Shown: positions 46,321-55,403 of the stretch, one piece after another
Layout of the letters: each line of letters begins with the position of its first letter
How positions within the stretch are numbered: position 1 is the first letter of the stretch
Assembly (NCBI RefSeq): GCF_003390845.1
Contig: NZ_QMEK01000001.1
Coordinates: 1,736,001 to 1,800,000 of the forward strand
DNA from: Tropicimonas sp. IMCC34043
Lineage (GTDB): Bacteria > Pseudomonadota > Alphaproteobacteria > Rhodobacterales > Rhodobacteraceae
Reading direction: 5' to 3'
DNA: 64,000 bases
Notes under the pieces: model-generated
The model's input: the letters and a program-made list of their open reading frames with translations, nothing else
Database searches by the model: none
What the model was told of the DNA's origin: nothing
Translations under genes and position numbers: made by a program

Positions 46321-47111
46321 ACGCGGCCGCCAGGGCGGTTCTGGGCGAGGCGGCGGTTCGCTGCGCCCCGATGAACGGCGGCGATCTGTCCGACGTGGTT
46401 CTGATCACGCTTGCCAGCGGACAGCGCGCGGTGGCCAAGACTGGCCCTTTCGTGGCGCGCGAGGCCCGGATGCTGCAGACGATCCGCGATGCCGGCGCCC
46501 CGGCGCCGGCCGTGCTGGGCCTGCATGGCGACATCCTGTTGCTCGAAGCGCTCGACGAGATGGCTCCCACAAGTGCGGGCTGGGCGGCGCTCGGCCGCGG
46601 TTTGCGCCAGCTTCATGCCACGACCGGGGCGAGCTATGGCTGGGCCGAGGATTATGGCTTTGGCAGCGTTCCCGTCATCAATACCCCGACGCCGGACTGG
46701 CCCGGGTTCTGGGCCAAGCGGCGGCTGCTGGTATTCGGCGACAGGCTGCCCGCCGACCTCGCCCGACGGGTCGAGGCGCTGGCCGCAAGGCTTCCCGAGC
46801 TACTGCCGCACGCGCCGCAGCCGGCACTGCTGCACGGCGATCTCTGGACCGGGAATGCGCTGTTTTCCGGCGACACGGCCTTTCTGATCGACCCGGCCTG
46901 CTATTTCGGCGACCCCGAGGTCGACCTCGCCATGCTGGAGCTTTTCGGCAACCCGTCGCCCGCCTTCGCCGACGCCTATGGGCCGCTGGCGCCGGGCGCC
47001 AACGCGCGGCGTCCGATCTATCAGCTCTGGCCGGCGCTGGTTCACTTCAGCCTGTTCGGCGCGGGCTATCGCGGTCTGGTCGAGCGGTGTCTTGTCGCTG
47101 CGGGGGCGTGA
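46308..47111 (+). CDS. Fructosamine-kinase-family protein
   Basis: A 267-residue phosphotransferase-fold protein. GGDLSDVVLITL (nucleotide region), ALLHGDLWTGNAL (catalytic loop with Asp) and FLIDPACYFGDPEVDLAM (metal-binding DPA) identify the fructosamine/ketosamine-3-kinase family. These enzymes phosphorylate glycated amines, which then fall apart. Co-translated with ygfZ. Confidence 0.88.
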   Translation: MGRLNAAARAVLGEAAVRCAPMNGGDLSDVVLITLASGQRAVAKTGPFVAREARMLQTIRDAGAPAPAVLGLHGDILLLEALDEMAPTSAGWAALGRGLRQLHATTGASYGWAEDYGFGSVPVINTPTPDWPGFWAKRRLLVFGDRLPADLARRVEALAARLPELLPHAPQPALLHGDLWTGNALFSGDTAFLIDPACYFGDPEVDLAMLELFGNPSPAFADAYGPLAPGANARRPIYQLWPALVHFSLFGAGYRGLVERCLVAAGA

Positions 47112-47155
47112 GTGACACATGGTTGCCACTCGCCGCCTTCAGCGCCAGCCCGCTG

Positions 47156-47719
47156 TCAGGCGCGTTCGTAATATTCCATGGTCTCGGTATTGACGACGAT
47201 GTCCTCGTCCTGACCGACGAACGGCGGAACCATCACCTTGACCCCGTTGTCGAGGATCGCCGGCTTGAACGAGTTGGCTGCGGTCTGTCCGCGCACCACC
47301 GGCTCGGTCTCGACCACCTTGCAGGTCACCTTCTGCGGCAGGGTCGCGTTCAGCGCTTCCTGCTCGTAATACTCGACCTGGATGGTCATACCGTCCTGCA
47401 GGAAGGGCCGGCGATCGCCAAGGATCTCGGCCGGAAGTTCGATCTGCTCGAAGGTGTCGTTGTCCATGAACACCAGCATTCCGTCGGATTCATAGAGGAA
47501 TTGCTGGTCTTTCTGCTCCAGACGCACACGCTCGACCTTGTCGGCACTGCGGAAGCGTTCATTCAGTTTCGTTCCGTTGCGCAGATTGCGCAACTCGACC
47601 TGGGCGAACGCGCCGCCCTTGCCGGGCTTCACATGGTCGACCTTGACCGCCCCCCAGAGGCCGCCATTGTGTTCCAGCACATTGCCGGGTCGGATTTCGT
47701 TTCCGTTGATCTTGGCCAT
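47156..47719 (-). CDS. efp: Elongation factor P
   Basis: A 187-residue three-domain protein starting [20 protein letters not shown]. The tip loop is [10 protein letters not shown], with lysine as the site modified in EpmA-type species. EF-P frees ribosomes stalled at proline runs. No epmA/epmB is in the window. Divergent from the 47931 gene. Confidence 0.96.
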   Translation of the reverse strand: MAKINGNEIRPGNVLEHNGGLWGAVKVDHVKPGKGGAFAQVELRNLRNGTKLNERFRSADKVERVRLEQKDQQFLYESDGMLVFMDNDTFEQIELPAEILGDRRPFLQDGMTIQVEYYEQEALNATLPQKVTCKVVETEPVVRGQTAANSFKPAILDNGVKVMVPPFVGQDEDIVVNTETMEYYERA

Positions 47720-47930
47720 GAAAGAGCACCACGCGAAGGTTGAACGCAATTTTCACGTCTCTATATATTCGGCACTGCAAGCTTACAAGTCGATGGCGGT
47801 TAGGACGTTAGCGCTAAAGCCATGCGCCCACTGCATGGGAGACATTCCAAAATGGAAATACCGAATCGCGACAAAACCGTCATATTCGGCCGCACGCCGA
47901 AAAGACAAGAGCAAGAATAAGGACGACGAG

Positions 47931-48251
47931 ATGACTGATTTCGTTGACGGCACGGCTTTCAACTATGAACAGGGTCAAAGAGCACGCAAGCTCTTTGCCG
48001 CTGTGGTGTTGGCCGCGCTTGACGATGCTATTGCCGACGACAAGAAGTATGGCAACGGCCCCGAACAAATCGCCCGTTGGGCCCGGTCTCGTGACGGGCG
48101 CGAAGTGCTCAGTTGTGCCGGGATCGACCCCAACGAACGCGTTGTGTCGGGTCTTATGAAATTTGTGGAATCCGGCGTGCGTACGTCGGTCGCATTGTCG
48201 CGCGAGGAAAGCGAGCGCCGCCACGCAGCCGAACAGGCCGAAGCCGCCTGA
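47931..48251 (+). CDS. DUF6280-like conserved protein
   Basis: A 106-residue soluble protein (MTDFVDGTAFNYEQG) strongly conserved in the Rhodobacteraceae as I recall it. Charged and helical, with AALDDAIADDKKYGNGPEQIARWARS in the middle and an acidic/Ala tail. No motif of function. A strong terminator follows directly. Confidence 0.78.
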   Translation: MTDFVDGTAFNYEQGQRARKLFAAVVLAALDDAIADDKKYGNGPEQIARWARSRDGREVLSCAGIDPNERVVSGLMKFVESGVRTSVALSREESERRHAAEQAEAA

Positions 48252-48277
48252 TCGCAACCGTCTGATGCACGGGCCAC

Positions 48278-48315
48278 AAGGCGCACCCACAACGGGTGCG
48301 CCTTGGCTTTTTGCG
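48278..48315 (+). terminator. Rho-independent terminator
   Basis: AAGGCGCACCC and GGGTGCGCCTT form a perfect 11-bp stem with a five-base loop, then GGCTTTTTG. It ends the 47931 transcript. Confidence 0.88.
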
Positions 48316-48704
48316 TGCGCAAATTGTCGCCGCATTGCGGCATCGCAGAGGGCCAAAACCCGGCTCTGCCATGCAATCGGCTCAGATGTGCGGTTAAAAA
48401 ACGCATAACTTGAGGACCATGCCTGTGGTGTCTGCCACCCAGCCAACTCGCCATCGGCGGTCTGCCAGACTTGCCCCACCCTGCCGCAACGCCGGGCTGA
48501 CGGGCGCAGAGACCTGAGCGCTCGGCCCGCGGATCAACTTTAGAGTGAAAACTCAGCCCCACCTGTGCCGGGTGACGGCACCCCGCGCGCCCGACGCGAA
48601 CGTTGTGGAACATGACAGATCGGCGCCGAGATACCTGCCGCATGTCCTGGGCGCCCCGTCGACGTGGTTCAACCACTCAGCGCAGCGTCGCCGTCACAGG
48701 ATCG
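48316..48704. other. Non-coding gap
   Basis: 389 bases between the terminator and the stop of the PopZ-like gene. In relatives valS commonly follows the PopZ-like gene here, but no valS sequence is present. No RNA gene recognised. Confidence 0.45.
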
Positions 48705-49838
48705 CTATTTTACCGGTTCCGTGCCTGTGGCGAACGGCTCGTCCGACCCTCCGCCCGTCCGTTCGAAGCGATCCAGCCGTTGCGCGGCAAGCGCGAGTCC
48801 GATCTCGCGCCGCACAAGTCTGCGGATCTCGCGGGTAATCTTCTCGCCCAGGGGGCCCTTCAGTTCCGCATCGAGCGCTGCCACGATCAGGGCACGCAGT
48901 TGCGCATCGTCGAGGCCGGGCGGGAGCTGCGGAGCATCGGGCCGCGTTGCGGGTTCGACGACCGCCTGCCCCTGAACGCCGGCGGGTGACAGCCGATTCT
49001 GGGTTCCGGACAGGATCGCATCGGCCGACGCACCACCAGCACCGAGGACCAGCACCTCGTCAGATCCGGGCAAGGAATGTTGTCCGGGAACGGTTCTGTC
49101 GTCGACCGGCGCCGAAGCAGGCGCCTTTGGCTCCGCTTCGCCGCGGCTCCCGGTGCCGGCCGCCGCGGTATTCTCCGCCGCCACAGCGCCAAAGACGAAC
49201 CCGGCGCGTGGGGCGTTACCACCCTGGTGGCGCGGGCGGCGCAGCGACGCGCCCTCCGCATCCTCGACGCGCGGCTCGCCCTGTTCCATCGCGTCGCGTT
49301 CTATGTGGTCCCGGGCGCTGTCCGGTGAGGTTTCCGGCACCTCGCCCTCGGGCGAGGCCACGCGCACATCCTCTTTCAGGACCAAAAGGTCCGCCCCGTC
49401 GCCACGACGCGAAAAGCTGCGCAGGAACGGTGGAGGGTTGTTCTGGCTCTCGGGGTCTGTTTCGGTCACATCGTCCTCCACTGTCGGCCCGGGCGCCTCC
49501 GCCCCGGCAGTTTCGGGTCCTGTCGTCGCCTCGGTCGCGCCGGCCACTGGCGCGGGGGCGACTGCCTCTGCGGCGGCGCCCGCCTCGGCTGCGGTCTTCA
49601 ACGGGTTCAGAGGATCCGCCTCGGGCGCCTCGCGCGCGGCCTCATCCCGGACGGCTCGGACCTCGTCGGCGGCATCAGCCTGCCACAAGGTCTCGTCATC
49701 AGAAAGCGCCGCGATTGCGTCCTCGGGCGGCGCGGCGCGCACCTCGCGCCCGCCCGGCATGCGCCGATCCGTTGCCACCAGACGCCGGATCGCGGCCAGC
49801 ACGTCGCCGGAGTCCACCTTGCTCGCCGTAGTCAACAT
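48705..49838 (-). CDS. PopZ-like (DUF2497) protein
   Basis: A 377-residue acidic protein. The start MLTTASKVDSGDVLAAIRRLVATDRR resembles the PopZ/DUF2497 N-terminal helix (only partly shown). A long disordered Pro/Ala/Glu-rich middle (about 50-320) follows. The C-terminus LRALIVAALDAELKGPLGEK and ITREIRRLVRREIGLALA is the oligomer-forming helix region. PopZ-like proteins gather at cell poles. Support comes from the end motifs and the pcm-tolC-popZ order. Identity is probable, not certain. Confidence 0.65.
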   Translation of the reverse strand: MLTTASKVDSGDVLAAIRRLVATDRRMPGGREVRAAPPEDAIAALSDDETLWQADAADEVRAVRDEAAREAPEADPLNPLKTAAEAGAAAEAVAPAPVAGATEATTGPETAGAEAPGPTVEDDVTETDPESQNNPPPFLRSFSRRGDGADLLVLKEDVRVASPEGEVPETSPDSARDHIERDAMEQGEPRVEDAEGASLRRPRHQGGNAPRAGFVFGAVAAENTAAAGTGSRGEAEPKAPASAPVDDRTVPGQHSLPGSDEVLVLGAGGASADAILSGTQNRLSPAGVQGQAVVEPATRPDAPQLPPGLDDAQLRALIVAALDAELKGPLGEKITREIRRLVRREIGLALAAQRLDRFERTGGGSDEPFATGTEPVK

Positions 49839-49949
49839 TCCCAATCTGCCTTTCGCACATCCGACCCGGACCATGCACGGCGTCCGAGACGTCCGGGCCT
49901 GGCGTTTGTCACCGACCGCAGACGCACGAAGGGCAGAGTGTCGCACCCC

Positions 49950-51356
49950 CTATTGCTTGCCGAGCTTTTCAAGGACGCGCTCAAGCTTCTGGCCGCGGGG
50001 AGAAAGCCGCGCCGGAGAATGCTTGACGGCATCATAGTAGCCCACGGGGTCATAGGTCTGGATTCCCAGCTTCAGATGATCGACGGTCATCAGACCCATG
50101 GCAGACAGAAGTGTATAAACCGCTACGTATTGCGTGGCGAGCGCGTCGATCCGCGACGCCCGGGCATCGAGCAGCTCCTGCTCGGCATCCAGCACATCGA
50201 GCGTGGTTCGCGCGCCCAGTGTCGCCTCTTCCCTGGTGCCGTCAAAGGCGATCTGGGCGGCCTTGATCTGAAGCTCTGCCGACCGGATCACCGCCTTCGA
50301 CACTTCAAGGTTGGCCCAGGCATTCCCGACATCCTGTTCAACGTTCAGCGTCACCTGATGCAAGTTGGCACGGGACGAGTCGCGCTGTGACATCGACTGA
50401 CGTTCCAGCGCTGCAAGACTGCCACCCTGATAGATCGGCTGCGACAGCCTGATGGATGCGGTGTGGCTTTCGGCCTGTTTATCGGAATCGGTTTGCGAGC
50501 TAATCGACGCCGAAACCGTCGGCAGATAGGCACCGCGGGCAATCTTGATACCGATCTCGGCCACCGTCACCTGGCGCTGTGCCTCACGGATGTCAGGGTG
50601 GGTACGGAAGGCGACCTGCGTGGCTTCGTCGAGAGATGCGGCCGTCGTGGGCATGGCCGGCGGATTGTCGAGCTTGCCGGGATAGCGACCGACCGCGACC
50701 TTGAAAGCCTCGCGCGCGATCTGGTACTCGCCCCTGGCGGCCTCAAGTTCGCTGTTGGCCGCGGCAAGGCGGCTTTCGGCCAGCGCGACGTCGGTGCGGG
50801 TCACCTCGCCCACGTCGAACCGGTCCTGGGTTGCCTGGCGTTCCTGACCCAGCACGCGAACGTTGTTCTCGCGCAGATCGACGAAGGCAATCCTCCGCAG
50901 CACTCCCATATAGGCGCTGACCGCCTGCAGCAGCACCTGCTGCTCGATCGAGCGCAGGGCATCGCGCGTGGCGAGCACTGTCTCGCGCTTGGATTCGACG
51001 CCAAGCCGGTTGCGCCCGCCGGTATAGAGCGAGATCGATGCCTGCAATTGATAGACCGCGGCCCAGTTGTCGCCATAGACGGTGCCAAACGTGGTTTGCG
51101 TACCGTTATTCGGGTGCGTACCGCTCCAGTTCGTGACGAAGTCCAGCGTCGGCAACAGGTTCGAGAACGAAATTGCCACATTGTCATCGGCAATCCGCAA
51201 CAACGCCCGGTTCTGTTCCAGAAGGTTCGAGTTCCGATAGGCATCGATCAACGCATCTGTCAGCGTCTCGGCCGAAACCGTGCCCGGCACCATCATAAGC
51301 GCGGACATCGCCACACCCACAAATCGGCGCCTTATGCACCTTAGATTACTTTTCAC
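49950..51356 (-). CDS. tolC: TolC-family outer-membrane channel
   Basis: A 468-residue protein with a signal peptide (cut near residue 28, VSA) and two TolC repeats of long helices (ADDNVAISFSNLLPTLDF, then VAEIGIKIARGAYLPTVSAS). It forms the outer-membrane exit duct for type I secretion and RND pumps. Length is normal. The pcm gene lies just upstream on the same strand, a conserved arrangement in alphaproteobacteria. Confidence 0.92.
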   Translation of the reverse strand: MKSNLRCIRRRFVGVAMSALMMVPGTVSAETLTDALIDAYRNSNLLEQNRALLRIADDNVAISFSNLLPTLDFVTNWSGTHPNNGTQTTFGTVYGDNWAAVYQLQASISLYTGGRNRLGVESKRETVLATRDALRSIEQQVLLQAVSAYMGVLRRIAFVDLRENNVRVLGQERQATQDRFDVGEVTRTDVALAESRLAAANSELEAARGEYQIAREAFKVAVGRYPGKLDNPPAMPTTAASLDEATQVAFRTHPDIREAQRQVTVAEIGIKIARGAYLPTVSASISSQTDSDKQAESHTASIRLSQPIYQGGSLAALERQSMSQRDSSRANLHQVTLNVEQDVGNAWANLEVSKAVIRSAELQIKAAQIAFDGTREEATLGARTTLDVLDAEQELLDARASRIDALATQYVAVYTLLSAMGLMTVDHLKLGIQTYDPVGYYDAVKHSPARLSPRGQKLERVLEKLGKQ

Positions 51357-51418
51357 GCGAACTGCTCCTTTCGCGAGGCCTGCCTTTTCGTTGGAGTGTA
51401 CCAGCAGCAGGTCTCCGA

Positions 51419-52072
51419 TTACAGGGCGAATGCTTTTGACGCTGCAAAGCCAGGAAGAACTGGTGCATCTGCGTTGAACCCGAAGCGCCAGTTCATGCGT
51501 CCGTCGATCTTGTATCCGATCCGGCCGATGCCGAGATGGCCTTCCATGAACACCGCGCCCATGCGTCCGCCTTCCTTCAGCTGCTCGACAAGGCTGTCGG
51601 GAACCTGCTCTACCCCGCCCTCGATGACGATCACGTCATAGGGCCCGTGCTTTGGCGCGCCCGCAACCAGCGGGCCCGTGATCACCGCGGCATTGTCCAC
51701 CGCCTCGGACGCGAGCGTCGCTTCGGCCTCGGCGGCCATGGCCGCGTCTTCTTCGAGCGCGACCACCGCCTCGGCGAGTCTGGCGATGAGCGCGGCCGAA
51801 TAGCCGAGGCCCGCACCGACGTCGAGCACCAGCTCGGTCTGTTCGATATTCAGGGCATCGAGCAGCTTGGCCTGGGTGCGCGGGGCAAGCACGACCCGCG
51901 AGGGCGCCAGCGGGACATTCCCGTCGACATAGGCAAGCTCGCGCATCCCATCCGGTACATAAAGTTCGCGCGGAACCGAAAGCAGCGCGTCGATGATCGG
52001 GTACTTGGTCACGTCCGAAGGCCGGACCTGAGTGTCGACCATCATTGTGCGGCGGGAAGCGAAGGTGCTCAT
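51419..52072 (-). CDS. Protein-L-isoaspartate O-methyltransferase-family protein
   Basis: A 217-residue SAM-dependent methyltransferase-fold protein starting [21 protein letters not shown]. The SAM motif is [17 protein letters not shown]. The PCMT-type substrate region [22 protein letters not shown] is partly different from the housekeeping repair enzyme. This subgroup always sits before tolC in related genomes and may have a different role. Activity is not proven. Confidence 0.85.
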   Translation of the reverse strand: MSTFASRRTMMVDTQVRPSDVTKYPIIDALLSVPRELYVPDGMRELAYVDGNVPLAPSRVVLAPRTQAKLLDALNIEQTELVLDVGAGLGYSAALIARLAEAVVALEEDAAMAAEAEATLASEAVDNAAVITGPLVAGAPKHGPYDVIVIEGGVEQVPDSLVEQLKEGGRMGAVFMEGHLGIGRIGYKIDGRMNWRFGFNADAPVLPGFAASKAFAL

Positions 52073-53120
52073 GGAATAACCCTGCTGAACCTGAGGCGTC
52101 GCCCCGGGTGTTACACAATCGCCCGACCCTGGCAAGCACTCGCCCGGCGGCATTGCCCGACGTGGAATACAGTGTGCGCGACGCGACACGCCAGCCCCGC
52201 AGCAGCCCGCCGGTCTTCAGGCAGACGGCGGACCTGGCGCCCGGACCGCGGCAAGGCACGGCCGGAATGGCACCTCCGGGCTTCGTCGCCCGACCCGGCC
52301 GGACCGCGACGCGGCCACGCTGTTCGCCGCCCCGCCCGATCGGCTTGGCCCAGGGTCCAAAATCGGGCGCTCTGACAGCTTGCGTTGTCCGCGCGGGACG
52401 ATCAATGGGCCAGCGCAATTTGGCGAACTGGCGGAGCGGTTACGCAACGGATTGCAAATGCCAAAATTTCTCGCAAAAGATCAGCCGCTTATACGGAAAC
52501 CGACACCGGAACGCTCAGAGAGGAGAACCTCAACACGATGCCCGAACAAGCGGCCCCAAACGGCCCTCGTTGAGGCGGCAGCTTGGCCAGGAAACCGGCC
52601 TGACGCACGGTGCGCCTGTGGCTGATTGGCGTGGACGATACCAAGGGCGCGATCATGGCGCGCCTGTCCCGTGGCGGGTCGATCCGGTTCTCTGCCGATC
52701 TGCCGCCCATGTGGTACGAAAAACTCGCGTCCGAACGCGCCGTGGTGCGCTACTCCCGCGGCCAAAGGCGGACTATCGCAAGGACATCGGCGATATCTGA
52801 GCGATCTGAGGCACGAAAGACCGGCTGAGATCGAGCCGCACCACGTCTATGAACGGCACCGCACCAATGGCGAGCACCCGTGGCAGGCATCAGGACCTGT
52901 CTGCGTCGGTAATTTTTCGGCCCACTGAAAGACACCGCGACCGTTTCCAACCATCCCAGCAGACCCACGTCAAAGCCTTGTTTTAAAAGGCTCTGTCCGC
53001 GCTCTTCCGGCTACTGCAGGTATCTCTGACGACCAACAAGCCCAGAACCCGAAAGCTACAAAGGCTGTTTCAAAACCTAGCAAAAAAGAACAGCGAAGGG
53101 CCGCAAGTGGCTGGAATTAT
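52073..53120. other. Gene-poor region at a decayed integration site
   Basis: 1048 bases with no intact gene. It contains a 38-base copy of the 5' half of tRNA-Cys (listed separately). Short open frames give nothing recognisable. From about 52970 the DNA is less GC-rich than the neighbours, which fits foreign or decaying sequence. Confidence 0.55.
52422..52459 (+). pseudogene. Truncated tRNA-Cys (5' half)
   Basis: 38 bases match the first 38 of the complete tRNA-Cys at 53121-53194 at 34 positions; all four differences are transitions. The match covers acceptor 5' strand, D arm and anticodon arm through GCA plus three bases, then stops. No T arm follows. It lies in the opposite orientation 660 bases away. 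Confidence 0.75.
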
Positions 53121-53194
53121 TGGAGGCGAGTGCCGGAATCGAACCGGCGTGCACGGATTTGCAATCCGCTGCGTAACCACTCCGCCAACTCGCC
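53121..53194 (-). tRNA. tRNA-Cys (GCA)
   Basis: A 74-base sequence that folds as a cloverleaf: acceptor GGCGAGT/ACTCGCC, anticodon loop TTGCAAA (GCA), T arm CCGGTTCGATTCCGG and an encoded CCA end. The decayed integrase ends 37 bases before its 5' end. Confidence 0.95.
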
Positions 53195-53231
53195 AATTGC
53201 CGAGATTTCATATGGTTGACCGCGGATGCCG

Positions 53232-53808
53232 TCAAGCGGTTATCACTGCGGTCATCAGTTTCCTGTTCTGTACTTGTTCTGTACCCCGGCGCTTCTGCCG
53301 CGCGTGTCTCGCTTGCACGATCTGCCGAGCCTCGCGCACAGCTTTACGGATCATGTCCTTGGAACTGACACCGCTGAAGCCGGCGATTTCGTCGTCGCGA
53401 CCGGCTCATGCCAGTTCCGTCACGCCCCGGCAACGCAACGCATGAAGGTTGCAGGCCATCTGACCGAGAAGCTTTCGTTCGGTGGCCATCACGCACGCCA
53501 TATGGCGATCGTTCATGGTTGAGCCGTTCTGCTTGGTCAAAGCCCCTGTTCGCCATGAAGCCCAGGGCGACAGGAAGCACAGGCGGAGCGCAGGCGCGCA
53601 TCGCCTCCTCTTCCTCAAGCGTCCATTGGCGGGTTGCGCAGCCCGCGGTGCGGGGCCGCGGCTTGGGAATCATACCTTCGGCCGGATTGCGGTCGATCCG
53701 TCCCGTCGGGCGGGCATACTTGAAAACTTGCCGAAGCAGGATCACGAGGTAATTGGAATGCGTCCGGCCCTCAAGCGGATGGCAGCCGAGGCGCACGGTG
53801 CAGGACAC
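53232..53808 (-). pseudogene. Decayed tyrosine recombinase (phage/island integrase)
   Basis: Integrase fragments appear in different frames. The core-binding piece LLRQVFKYARPTGRIDRNPAEG is near 53650-53740 (written in part here), then WTLEEEEAMRA. The C-terminal piece has NLHALRCRGVTELA, and in another frame AGRDDDEIAGFSGVSSKDMIRK. The box II HxxR is kept as HALR. The usual SGH is SGV, and the catalytic tyrosine before the EARQI motif is replaced (AVREARQI). At least two frameshifts. The remnant of an element that used the tRNA-Cys region. Confidence 0.75.
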
Positions 53809-53906
53809 TGCGACGACATCGCGGCCACCGGCGGAATATAAGACATTGCGACACCCCGTTCCGGGTGCGGTATGGTCCTTTGGATCAGCGCGGAATGGAG
53901 AAAACC

Positions 53907-54818
53907 ATGTATCTTGTCGGAGAAGATTGCGATCAGGCGCCTCCCGGCGAAAGACTGCGCGCGCTCTGGGCCCGGCCCGGGATTCTCTGGATGCCGGGCG
54001 CCCATAACGGCATATGCGCGATCCAGGCCAGAGATGCGGGGATGCAATCGCTCTATCTCTCTGGTGCTGCGATGAGCGCCAGCATGGGTCTGCCCGATCT
54101 TGGCATCCTGACCATCGAAGACGTCTGCTTTTTCATTCGTCAGCTCTGGCGCGCCTCCGGTTTGCCGATCCTTGTGGATGGCGACACCGGCTATGGCGAG
54201 GCACTGAACGTAATGCACATGGTGCGGTGTTTCGAGGAAGCGGGCGCTGCGGCGGTCCAGATCGAGGATCAGATGCTGCCCAAGAAATGCGGGCATCTGA
54301 ACGACAAGCACCTCGTCTCGCCACAGGATATGGCCGCCAAGGTGGCCGCCGCCCGGATGGCCCGCCGTCACCTGCAAATCGTCGCCCGCACGGATGCTTT
54401 CGCTTCCGAAGGCCTCGAGGCGGCCGTCGCGCGAGCGCGGCTTTATGTAGAGGCGGGCGCAGATGCGATCTTCCCCGAAGCCCTCGGCACGCGGGAAGCG
54501 TTTCGCGCCTTCGCAGCGGCCATCGACGTGCCGCTGCTGGCGAACATGACCGAGTTCGGCCGGACCCCCGACATCACCGCCGCCGAGTTCGAGGAAATGG
54601 GCTACAAGATGGTCATCTGGCCGGTCTCGACACTGCGCATGGCCAACAAGGCGCAGGAAAAGCTCTTCGAGATCCTGCGGAGGGACGGCTCTACCCTGGC
54701 CGCACAACCCGACATGCAGACCCGCGCGGAGCTCTACGCGACCATCGGACTGGCCCGGTTCGAAGCGCTCGACAGCAAGATCGTCAGCACCGTTTTGCCA
54801 ACAGAAAGCGGCGGATAG
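53907..54818 (+). CDS. Isocitrate lyase / PEP mutase superfamily protein (2-methylisocitrate lyase-like)
   Basis: A 303-residue barrel enzyme. The start ATG at 53907 has GGAGAAA just before it; an ATG at 53895 is the alternative. LVDGDTGYGEALNV (metal aspartates) and the catalytic loop PKKCGHLNDK are those of 2-methylisocitrate lyase and related C-C lyases. No prpC or acnD neighbours. It is an orphan next to an integrase remnant, so its substrate may be another 2-hydroxy-dicarboxylate. Confidence 0.82.
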   Translation: MYLVGEDCDQAPPGERLRALWARPGILWMPGAHNGICAIQARDAGMQSLYLSGAAMSASMGLPDLGILTIEDVCFFIRQLWRASGLPILVDGDTGYGEALNVMHMVRCFEEAGAAAVQIEDQMLPKKCGHLNDKHLVSPQDMAAKVAAARMARRHLQIVARTDAFASEGLEAAVARARLYVEAGADAIFPEALGTREAFRAFAAAIDVPLLANMTEFGRTPDITAAEFEEMGYKMVIWPVSTLRMANKAQEKLFEILRRDGSTLAAQPDMQTRAELYATIGLARFEALDSKIVSTVLPTESGG

Positions 54819-55403
54819 GACTGCCTTTGGCCGCAAGATCATGGCCCGGAACCGTTGTTTCAGAACGCTCCGCGTGACGGGGTCACAGTGCGAATCCGGC
54901 AGGACAGGAGGCCACGCACGGCTCCCCAACATTGGACCGCCGGACACTGGAATTTTCCGGATTTGTCGCAATGGCGGGCTGGTGCCGCCATCGGGACAAG
55001 GCCTGGCGATCGGCCTCGCCCGCGGCAGCGACAGCCCGACCCTGATCACGCCGCTTAGCCTGATCACATGCTACCTGCTGTGAATCCGGGCGGACCTGAT
55101 GCCGTTCGCAAGCAAGTCGTGATTGCGCCGCACCGCACGATCCCCAGTGCCCCCGGGGTAAAGCCGAACATTCTGCGTGGACCCGTGACTTTCCGTGACA
55201 GGTGTTTCGCGCGTGACAGCGTCGGAATGCCCGTCGAACTTCGCCATCATCGATCTCCGCAGATTTGTCGCCGGGCCTGACCTGCCACGCGTTTTCCGGC
55301 ACTCGTCGCGCAGAGCGCGATCCAGAACAACCGCCGCTGTCCGCCATAGCGCTTTCGATTTGCCACAGGCGTCGCTAGGATTGCCGGGCAAGGGAGTGTC
55401 TCC
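54819..55403. other. Non-coding gap before the hup cluster
   Basis: 585 bases. Frames on both strands are open but give no known protein. It must hold the promoter of hupT-hupU-hupV-hypF. No FnrL-type site or sigma-54 -24/-12 pattern was found by eye. Confidence 0.4.

Noticed and set aside
53265-53279. A second GTTC-N7-GTTC motif (possible SOS box)
   Set aside because: It falls inside the C-terminal codons of the integrase remnant (minus-strand reading EQVQN), is part of an 11-base direct repeat, and no gene starts after it.
54940-55085. Possible membrane-protein remnant on the plus strand
   Set aside because: A short hydrophobic frame ends at 55083, but it has no start site, no family motif and no support on either side.
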